NCBI GenBank assembly: GCA_036924085.1
Contig: JAVGWX010000007.1
Coordinates: forward strand, 99,965,141-100,029,140
Length of the DNA stretch: 64,000 nucleotides
Reading direction: 5' to 3'
Source of the DNA: Ariolimax columbianus
Lineage: Eukaryota > Mollusca > Gastropoda > Stylommatophora > Arionidae
The notes beneath the pieces are model-generated. The model was given only the letters and a program-made list of their open reading frames with translations, was not told where the DNA came from and did no database searches. Below, piece by piece: positions 56,962 to 64,000 of this stretch. A program made the translations under genes and the position numbers. The stretch's first letter is position 1. Every line of letters begins with the position of its first letter.

Positions 56962-57033
56962 GATTTCTCTTATGTTACCTCTACGCCTGCCACTCGGTCT
57001 TTCTCTTACCTTGTAGCCAGATCTTCTTTTGTT
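56962..57033 (+). CDS. Possible host exon (24 codons), speculative
   Basis: GTGCTCTCGTGTTGCAG then DFSYVTSTPATRSFSYLVAR SSFV, then donor GTAAGC. It is phase-compatible with the exon at 45909-46050 (phase 0 to phase 0). A 72-bp exon in a repeat-poor stretch; splice-like signals of this quality occur by chance, and no family is recognised. Confidence 0.2.
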
Positions 57034-57039
57034 GTAAGC

Positions 57040-57560
57040 ACTTAATGGTAGTTGATCAAGCTGCAGTCTCAACAGACGACTGAGCCATCATGTTTTCCAT
57101 TTTGAAATGTACTCAGCACAAAGTGTAACTCTCATGAAATTCCTAACGACAGCCTTTCTTATTGTCTCTCCTGGTGACAGCTGTGACGTTTCTGAAGCTT
57201 TTCATTTCCCACATTGTCATTTACTAAGCTTGCACCTTGTGTGGTAAATCAAAAATAAAATGCATTACGAGTAAAACCTTCTACGACTGACCACTGATTT
57301 TCTTTCACAAAGTTACTTTTGTCAAGATCATGCATAATTACTTAAAGAATATTTGAAAACGACCTCATTGCATTTGAAGAGTCAGTGTAATACTGTTAGA
57401 ATTACAGTTTAAAAACATATATTCTCAGTTTTCCTTTTTGTTAACAACTTTATCGAACCGTCGATATTAATCATATTATTTATGTTCATTTGTTAAGAGA
57501 GAGGTTAACTTTCAAGCACTTATGTCGTCATATTGAATGAGACATTACAAACTTCAGTTC
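57040..57560. other. Repeat-poor sequence, no recognised gene
   Basis: Mixed composition, short frames only. One of the longest repeat-free stretches in the right half. Confidence 0.35.
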
Positions 57561-57569
57561 AATTATTTC

Positions 57570-58030
57570 ATGTTTATTTTTTGTAATATCGATATCTAAG
57601 AAATAGATTGTATGATCAGCTTTTACCAAACTTGTTTGAGATCTCATTAATAGGTTGTTGTTGGATCAACTTTTGCTAAATCTATTTGATATTCTAGAAA
57701 TGAAATGCTAAATCAAAGTATACTAAATCTATTTGAGATTTTTGTTGTTGTTGAGATATGACAAGGATTATTTCATCAGCTTTTACGAAATTTATTTAAT
57801 GTCTGAGAAGGATTGTAGGATCAGCGTGTAGTAAACGTAAATACAATCATAGAAATGGATATTTGAATAAATTTTCAGTAAACTTGTTGCAGTTGTAGGA
57901 TATAAATTGTTTGATCAAGTTTTACTAATTTAATTTCATTCCAAGAAATAGATTTCAACTGTTTCAAAAATTGTATGGAATCTAAGAAATAGTGTTCTAA
58001 ATCTAATTTTACTAAACTTATTTTAAAACG
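57570..58030. repeat. Degenerate ~60-70-bp AT-rich repeat
   Basis: AAGAAATAGATTGTATGATCAG, CTTTTACTAAACTTGTTTGA and related words recur six or seven times with drift (shown here only in part). Old array. Confidence 0.6.
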
Positions 58031-58168
58031 GAGATAGGTTGATTAAAAATGAATGAATCTGAAATATAAAATAAAAGTACGATTCATTTTTTTAATAAAT
58101 CGGTTAGGTACTACTTGTAAAAAAAATCCAACGAATAATAGATGATTTCTTGTTGCCAACTCCACAGA

Positions 58169-58300
58169 ATGATGATATTTTCCGCCTTCCTGGAGTTCCT
58201 GTATGTGCTGATTGATGTCGTTGTATTGTTCCTGACATTTGCTGGATCTATTATTTTATCTGCTGGCCATTTTGCAGGATTTTTGACTGAGTACAAGTAA
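58169..58300 (+). CDS. Small hydrophobic ORF or exon, 43 codons
   Basis: MMIFSAFLEFLYVLIDVVVL then FLTFAGSIILSAGHFAGFLT and EYK before TAA. It is preceded by an acceptor-like CAACTCCACAG (58157-58167), and the end ACAAGTAATG could instead be a GTAATG donor. Two hydrophobic segments look like real membrane helices and differ from every LINE motif here. It could be an exon of the same host gene as 45909-46050, a separate microprotein, or chance. No family recognised. Confidence 0.3.
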   Translation: MMIFSAFLEFLYVLIDVVVLFLTFAGSIILSAGHFAGFLTEYK

Positions 58301-58369
58301 TGCCAAATTTACATATATACATATATATATGCCTATTTCTGTTATTACTCCTTGTTTAAACCTTTGATA

Positions 58370-58640
58370 TCAAAAGACGAAAGATGGCCTGGTGCGGCAC
58401 GTCGCGATGTCAACCGGAATTCCCAACTCGATACTCTTTGGATCCTTACCGGGTCAGAGAGGGCGAGGACGTCCAAGGAAGAGATAGGTGGACAACATCA
58501 CTGAGTGGTCAGGCCTTCGTCCCGGTGAGATACGTCAGGCGGCGACAGACAGAGAGAGCTGGCGTGGGTTTTTCATGTCTTCATGTGTGCTCCAACGACC
58601 TGATGGGTTACGGGATGAACTGAACTCAACTGAAACCTTT
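58370..58640 (+). mobile_element. RTE-like LINE (family A) 3' tail
   Basis: Nucleotide match to 10485-10745: ATCAAAAGACGAAAGATGG, GGACGTCCAAGGAAGAGAT, GGACAACATCACTGAGTGGT, GGGTTACGGGATGAACTGAA. It encodes RWTTSL/TDNITEWSGLRPGE in different frames. Only about 270 bp remain. Confidence 0.85.
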
Positions 58641-58774
58641 CACATCTGTTCATCTACACGAATATATCAACATCGTACAGGTAAGAAACACCAGAAAAAA
58701 ACACACATGCACATAGACTGGAACAATCTAATTGCTTCTACATGCTGGTTGTTGTTTAATTTCATTTCAGGTGA

Positions 58775-59760
58775 TGATAGATCTCAGACATTACCTTCCA
58801 GGCGAAGCTTTATCTCAGACATTACCATTCAGGCGAAGCTATATCTCAGACATTACCTTTCAGGGGAAGCTATATCTCAGACATTGCCTTTCAGGGGAAG
58901 CTATATCTCAGACATTACCTTTCAGGCGAAGCTATATCTCAGACATTACCTTTCAGGGGAAGCTATATCTCAGACATTACCTTTCAGGGGAAGCTATATC
59001 TCAGACATTACCTTTCAGGCGAAGCTATATCTCAGACATAACTTTCGGGGGAAGATATATCTCAGACATTACCTTTCAGGGGAAGCTATATCTCAGACAT
59101 TACCTTTCAGGCGAAGCTTTATCTCAGACATTACCTTTCAGGGGAAGCTATATCTCAGACATTACCTTTCAGGGGAAGCTATATCTCAGACATTACCTTT
59201 CAGGCGAAGCTTTATCTCAGACATTACCTTTCAGGGGAAGCTATATCTCAGACATTACCTTTCAGGGGAAGCTATATCTCAGACATTACCTTTCAGGCGA
59301 AGCTATATCTCAGACATTACCTTTCAGGGGAAGATAGGTCTCATACATTTCCTTTACCGCGACATTCATCAGGAATTACTTTCGAGGGGACACTTCTAAA
59401 ACGTTTCCTGTAAGAGGACACTTCTCAGACGTTACATTTAAGGGGACATTTTTCTTACATTTCCTTTAATGGGACATTTCTCGGACGTTTAATTTAAGGG
59501 GTCATTTCTCTGACTTTTCCTTTAAGGAGACATTTCTCAGACATTTCCTTTAAGGGACATTTTCAGACATTTCCTGTATGTGGACACTTTTAAGATATTA
59601 CCTTTACGAGAACACAACTAAAAGTTCTAAAACATTTCCTTTAAGGGGACACTTCTCAGACATTTCATTTAAGGGGACACTTCTCAGACATTTCCTTTAA
59701 GGGGACACTTCTCAGACATTTCATTTAAGGGGATGCATCTCAGATATTTTCTATAAAAGA
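58775..59760. repeat. 31-bp minisatellite, ~18 clean copies then a diverged extension
   Basis: Clean part (58775-59340): GGGGAAGCTATATCTCAGAC then ATTACCTTTCA. Diverged part (59350-59760): GGGACACTTCTCAGACATTT then CCTTTAAG. Because 31 is not a multiple of 3 the array runs through all frames as a 31-residue super-repeat (93 bp); the 303-codon frame is an artefact. Confidence 0.94.
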
Positions 59761-59987
59761 AAATGTTTCACATATTTTTTTCGACACTACTCAGAAGTGT
59801 CATCTTATAAACGGAAATGGAAAATGTATTGTCAGCTTTTGAAATTGCATATATGAGGAGTGTCATCTGAAATAAAATGTTTGTGACCAGTCATCTATGT
59901 TGAAATTTATAAGAAGTGTCATCAGAAAGGACACGTACTAGAAGTATATTTGACAAGAAATGTATGAGAAATGTTGAAATAGACAAC

Positions 59988-60267
59988 TCTTCCTTGATGA
60001 TACAAACTAGTACATAGTCCATCATATCATATCATCGCCACACCCTATAGACACGAGTGGGGAAGACTCGATAGTCCTGCAAGACAACTTCCCTAAGAGA
60101 GACAACTCTGACAAAAAACAACTGCTGCCTTGCAGATAGGCTGGGGACAGCCAAAGGCTAAGGAGGGCATCCCTGCAGAAACGCCTGTTGAAATCGGATG
60201 CACTGGGCCACAGGCTTAACGAAACAGCACAACGTATATCGCAGTAGATGCGTACGACGAAGAAGAA
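59988..60267 (+). mobile_element. SINE with 12-bp TSD and GAA tail shared with the 55.8-kb LINE
   Basis: GAAATAGACAAC at 59976-59987 and 60268-60279 flank a 280-bp body ending GATGCGTACGACGAAGAAGAA. The body has GACAACTCTGACAAAAAACA and ATCGGATGCACTGGGCCACA; the latter core is also in the 6.2- and 51.9-kb SINEs. The tail matches the LINE end at 56380-56403 (GCGTACGAAGAAGAAG). No clear tRNA head was recognised. Confidence 0.82.
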
Positions 60268-60349
60268 GAAATAGACAACATGTGATCTTGTTTCCAAAGT
60301 AAAGTAACATTACTGCCGTAGGTGTGTGAGGTGTTAGCGATCTCACATT

Positions 60350-60556
60350 TCAAAGGCTCGGCTGTATGAGGGGGGTAGCCATCTCCTCTTCCTCGCCGAC
60401 GCTTTTACTTCCACACTGAATCAGTACCCATTTAAGACTGGGTCGACCCGGGAGCCGTTGCGGTATGAAAAGAAATGTCCGCTTCAACTTGGAAATGAAC
60501 CTAGGATCACTTAGATGCGAAGCCAGCTTGCTAACCTCTGTGCTACACGGCTTTCT
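60350..60556 (-). mobile_element. tRNA-derived SINE, minus strand
   Basis: Minus strand: GTGTAGCACAGAGGTTAGCA (A box), GCTGGCTTCGCATCTAAG, CCTAGGTTCATTTCC (B box), then GGGTCGACCCAGTCTTAAAT GGGTACTGA and CGGCTACC-like end. Confidence 0.8.
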
Positions 60557-60690
60557 TTCCAATGTACCAGGTTCAAATCTCATCGTGATCAGTTTGACTG
60601 ACCTGACATTTCGTGAGGTTGTTCATAGCATGATCGCTTTTCCAAGTCGACCCAGCTGCAAATAGGTACCTGACGAACCAGGGAACCATT
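60557..60690 (+). mobile_element. SINE body of the same family, head-to-head with the previous
   Basis: CCAGGTTCAAATCTCATCGT (B-box region), CAGTTTGACTGACCTGAC, and AAGTCGACCCAGCTGCAAAT AGGTACCTGA. Its GTCGACCCAG...GGTAC core matches the minus-strand neighbour, so two copies abut as an inverted pair; the + copy has lost its A box. Confidence 0.7.
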
Positions 60691-60864
60691 TCGAAGACAT
60701 CGCGGGAGCTAGGGAGTTTGTGTACTGTTCTTTACATCAATGGAGAGTGCTGACCACTCACGGGGAGTACCGGTACAATAAAGACGGTTATATGAACATT
60801 TTCCACTATAAATGTATTTGAAAAGACATGTAACAGAAATGTCATCTGAAGACATTTGACATAA

Positions 60865-60965
60865 ATTTGCTTGGGGATGGCAATTTCCAGACATAAATTT
60901 GCTTGAGGATGGCAATTTCCAGACATAAATTTGCTTGAGGATGGCAATTTCCAGACATTAATTTG
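60865..60965. repeat. 32-bp tandem repeat, ~3 copies
   Basis: ACATAAATTTGCTTGAGGAT then GGCAATTTCCAG; the last copy decays to TTTGGTTGAAGG. Confidence 0.92.
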
Positions 60966-61084
60966 GTTGAAGGAAAGCAGTTTAATGACAGCTAGATAAA
61001 TGCAGCAAGAGACGAAATTGACCGTTGGATCCACATTGTTTACTAATGTTTCCCATGCGTGTGGCCACTTGAAAGAAAGCAGTA

Positions 61085-62130
61085 GAACTCTACTTAAGCG
61101 AGACACTGCTAACAGAAGATGTCCCCAAAGCCATCGAGACCATACCAGCTCTGGACCATCTTGACTCGCTGCCAAACAAGCAGAAGTTAACTGTGCTGTT
61201 GCTGACCTTGCTTCTGGCAAGGCTCCAGGAAAAGATGGAATCCCAATAGAGGTCATCGAAAGTGGAAAGGACATACTTGCTCCACAGATATACCAGTTGA
61301 TAATTGTATGCTGAAATGAAGGGCAGGACACGCGGGACTTCAAAGATTCGAGCATTGTAATATTATAGACTAGAAAATATGCATCAGTTGATCGAAGAAG
61401 AAGAACTATCTGCAATTGCTGATGCCTGCTGTGAGTTCGGGTTAACAATCAACAAAAATAAAACACAAGTTATGGTCCAGGGTGCAAACAAACCACCAAA
61501 TAATCTCCATTGATGCTGAAGACCTCGAGGCAGTATATCATTTGACGCACTTGGGATCCTCAGTCAATAATAAACTATCCCTGGACCAAGAGATCAATAA
61601 CAGGATAGGCAAGGCTGCAACAACAATGAGCAGATTAACAAAAAGGGTCTGGGAGAACAAGAAACTCACTGTAAAAACAAAAACACATGTTTACCAGGCA
61701 TGTGTCCTCAGCACTCTTCTTTATTGCAGTGAGACACGGTTTACCTACATGCATCAGGAAGAGTGGCTAAAAAGTTGTCACATGAGGTGCCTGAGCAGAA
61801 TCTTGGTGGCTGGGATAGATCGCCAACGCAGATGTTTTGGAGAGAACAATCAATGTCCCAATCTGTCCATGCTTAGTCTTCGAAGGCTCCGATGGCTGGG
61901 ACACACTCGGAGGATGGATGATGGCAGAATACCAAAATGTCTTCTTTATGGGGAATTACAGTTGGGAAAAAAGGTCTCGGGGCCGGCCACTACTTCAGAA
62001 CAAGGATGTATGTAAGCGGGATTTGAATGATGCAGGCATCGCTTTGGAATCATGGAACAGGACGCCTTGGATCTTGTTACAAGGAGGGGCAGGATTAAAC
62101 ATGGAATACAGTCAAAGGAGATACTGATTG
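61085..62130 (+). mobile_element. Family B LINE with internal RT deletion
   Basis: IPALDHLDSLPNKQ and AVADLASGKAPGKDGIPIEV (61135-61260; start of RT), DFKDSSIVIL (61340), then directly LSAIADACCEFGLTINKNKT (61405), so the RT palm including YADD is deleted (expected LINE length about 600-700 bp more). Then YHLTHLGSSVNNKLSLDQEI, NRIGKAATTMSRLTKRVWEN, LTVKTKTHVYQACVLSTLLY, MRCLSRILVAGIDRQ, RRLRWLGHTRRMDDGRIPK and, after a shift at about 61975, RGRPLLQNKDVCKRDLNDAG. It cannot encode a working RT. Confidence 0.87.
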
Positions 62131-62284
62131 CTGATAGGCTAAAGACGCAGTATTTAAGAAAACACACCACACCATACGATGCAGCAAACATTCTGACTTT
62201 CCTTAAACATACTGTGGAAGACGCTTCACTGCTTGGATTGGTCTTACGAGTCACATTCATTACAGTCATGAACTGTAGTACATG

Positions 62285-62590
62285 TCTTTTGTCAAAGCAC
62301 AATTACTATCGTCTGACAAGACGTAAAAGCACAATTACTATTGTCTGACAAGACGTAAAAGCACAATTACTATTGTCTGACAAGACGTAAAAGCACAATT
62401 ACTATTGTCTGACAAGATGTAAAAGCACAATTACTATTGTCTGACAAGACGTAAAAGCACAATTACTATTGTCTGACAAGACGTAAAAGCACAATTACTA
62501 TTGTCTGACAAGACGTAAAAGCACAATTACTATCGTCTGACAAGACGTAAAAGCACAATTACTATTGTCTGACAAGTTGTAAAAGCCAAT
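62285..62590. repeat. 32-bp minisatellite, ~9 copies
   Basis: GTCTGACAAGACGTAAAAGC then ACAATTACTATT; only a few substitutions. It starts about 150 bp after the LINE end. Confidence 0.96.
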
Positions 62591-62599
62591 GATGACCTC

Positions 62600-63070
62600 A
62601 GTATGTCAAGACCTTCTACTAAGAACAATTAAGCTCTGCTATTGATTTCTTCATTTTCTTCTCGTCAATTCAATTATTTGAAGTGTAAGTCCAGCAATTT
62701 ATTTGGCCCCTAACCTTAACCAATCACAATTGATGTTGCAGTTAAAGCAATGGTTTTGTATTATGAGGATGATAGTTCATTGTCCAGCCCTATATAGTCG
62801 CATTTTACTACGTGCTCGGTAGGTGAAAGGGCTCAATTCTTTTAATTGGGCCTGCTACTTTATTGATTGTCTTTTGTAAATAGCAACTAAGGAGAATCGT
62901 TCTTGGCGCTGGCAGCCTCTTGTACAATCAACAACACATAGCATACAAATTTCCTTGAAAACAAAAATTAATAATGTTAGATAAAAGAGAGACAAATATC
63001 AAATGGACGTAAATCAAGGAAAGTAAAGAAGAATGCAACTAACCAAACAAAGGGAATGTTGTTCTTGATT
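62600..63070. other. Unclassified sequence
   Basis: No recognised gene. AATAAAT-like AT-rich words only. Confidence 0.4.
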
Positions 63071-63074
63071 GGCC

Positions 63075-63680
63075 ACAATGAGTAGGATTAATCTTTTGTG
63101 CGTCCTGAAAAAAGCGTTAAGTGGCGGGTTGTCGCAGCTTTCCTCACATCCCGAGCGTGCTGATGAAGGTGGACCGGGGTCCTCCAGTCGGTTGTGCTAT
63201 GATTGGCTTCATCAGCGTGCCACTTACTGCTATGGGGATCCCTCACCTCGTGGATTAGGCTGTCATGTGTCATGAAACCAGCCCGTTTTTAGGTAGTGAT
63301 CCGAGGAAGCCGAGGTGAGGGTCTTGGTCAATATGTTTTATCTGACCCTGACTAACATGTCTGATCAGTATGTTGTGCCTGGCCCTGACTAACATGTCTG
63401 ATCAGTATGTTGTGCCTGACCCTGACTAACATGTCTGATCAGTACGTTGTGCCTGACCCTGACTAACATGTCTGATCAGTATGTTGTGCCTGACCCTGAC
63501 TAACATGTCTGATCAGTATGTTGTGCCTGACCCTGACTAACATGTCTGATCAGTATGTTGGGCCTGACCCTGACTAACATGTCTGATCAGTATGTTTTTT
63601 CCTGGCCAGGCGTTAGTCTTTCTCTCCATCAATGTGACTGGTGTAGCCAAAACATGCGAAACTCAAAATGTCAAATAAAT
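63075..63680 (+). mobile_element. Dispersed element with 37-bp tandem core, copy 2
   Basis: Left block AAGTGGCGGGTTGTCGCAGC, CCTCACATCCCGAGCGTGCT, CACTTACTGCTATGGGGATC; core of about seven copies of CTGACCCTGACTAACATGTC plus TGATCAGTATGTTGTGC (63345-63590); right block CAGGCGTTAGTCTTTCTCTC and AAAATGTCAAATAAATATGA. The left block is longer than in copy 1. The terminal hairpin is degraded here. Confidence 0.72.
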
Positions 63681-63787
63681 ATGAGCTTGTTCGCCATAAT
63701 GTGATCAAAAAGTTGACCAACTGAAGTTGTAATAACGTCACAGATACAACATTTATGTTGGTAATGTTGTATCTTATATTATTAATG

Positions 63788-64000
63788 TATTGTTGTTGTT
63801 GTTGTTGTTGTTGTTGTTTTTTATTGTTGTTGTTGTTAATGCCATGTGTACATGAATTGGGTACTTTTGCAAATTTTCTTTGGTGGTGGGTTACATTTAC
63901 TCTTTTTACATCTCAAAGTGTACTTGAGGAGGTGAACGCTGGTCCTCCTGGCTGTAGTGAAACGTGGGGTTCATCAGTAAACGTATCACTATGGGGATCA
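63788..64000 (+). mobile_element. (TTG)n tract and left end of a third copy, cut by the window edge
   Basis: TTGTTGTTG tract at 63790-63838, then GGTGGTGGGTTACATTTACT, TTGAGGAGGTGAACGCTGG, GTCCTCCTGGCTG, and a final ATCACTATGGGGATCA that aligns with CTTACTGCTATGGGGATC of copy 2. The element continues past the window. Confidence 0.65.

Noticed and set aside
58488..59399. 303-codon frame
   Set aside because: Starts in a LINE tail and runs through the 31-bp array in all three phases.
62285..62590. CRISPR-like array of 32-bp repeats
   Set aside because: Units are contiguous with no unique spacers, no cas genes are present, and the genome is eukaryotic.

Overview
The window looks like an animal nuclear genome, most likely a mollusc (perhaps a gastropod). 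It has tRNA-headed SINEs, a canonical exon with GT/AG splice signals, mixed CR1-like, RTE-like and I/Nimb-like non-LTR retrotransposons (LINEs), a hAT element, microsatellites, and no bacterial gene organisation. The species cannot be named from sequence alone. All coordinates were read by eye; repeat edges may be off by about 10 bases or more, and clade names are inferred from motif order, not from a tree.

The window is dominated by tandem arrays (more than 30 distinct ones, units 2 to 61 bp) and decayed mobile elements. Left to right: an I/Nimb-like LINE (1.7-5.8 kb) split by a 59-bp minisatellite; a SINE with target-site duplications (6.2 kb); a (TA)n tract; a 40-bp array (8.7-9.3 kb); an RTE-like LINE 3' end (10.0-10.75 kb); a G-rich array (11.5-12.7 kb); GA and GT tracts (14.7-15.9 kb); twin 15-bp arrays (18.1-19.6 kb); a 3.7-kb non-autonomous hAT element filled with a 35-bp satellite (19.67-23.38 kb); a degenerate LINE holding four internal arrays (24.6-30.7 kb); mariner and RNase H fragments (31.5-32.4 kb); a CR1-like LINE with an esterase-type ORF1 (34.0-37.3 kb); two copies, plus fragments, of a dispersed element with a 37-bp tandem core (37.6, 63.1 kb); 28-bp and 18-bp arrays (40.0-42.2 kb); a SINE-rich stretch (43.3-52.5 kb) with a nested LINE; more LINE ends (53.4, 55.8, 58.4, 61.1 kb) and a 31-bp array (58.8-59.8 kb).

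The best candidate for a host gene is one short exon at 45909-46050 on the + strand: splice acceptor, ATG in good context, 31 codons of membrane-anchor-like sequence, then a consensus splice donor. Possible later pieces lie at 56962-57033 and 58169-58300, both weak. Everything between would be repeat-filled intron.

The most unusual pattern is that several minisatellites have repeat units recognisable as short pieces of LINE reading frames, and each array sits at the place in the LINE where that piece belongs: the RT segment just before the YADD position (59 bp), the endonuclease ILGVSEQRW segment (38 bp), the endonuclease TWTSPDG segment (31/30 bp), the linker LQRWKQY segment (43 bp), and the post-RT RFTYLGSSLTREA segment (about 41 bp, minus strand). 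A sixth LINE holds a single 43-bp duplication, like the first step of the same process. This genome appears to turn dying LINE coding sequence into satellites repeatedly and in place.
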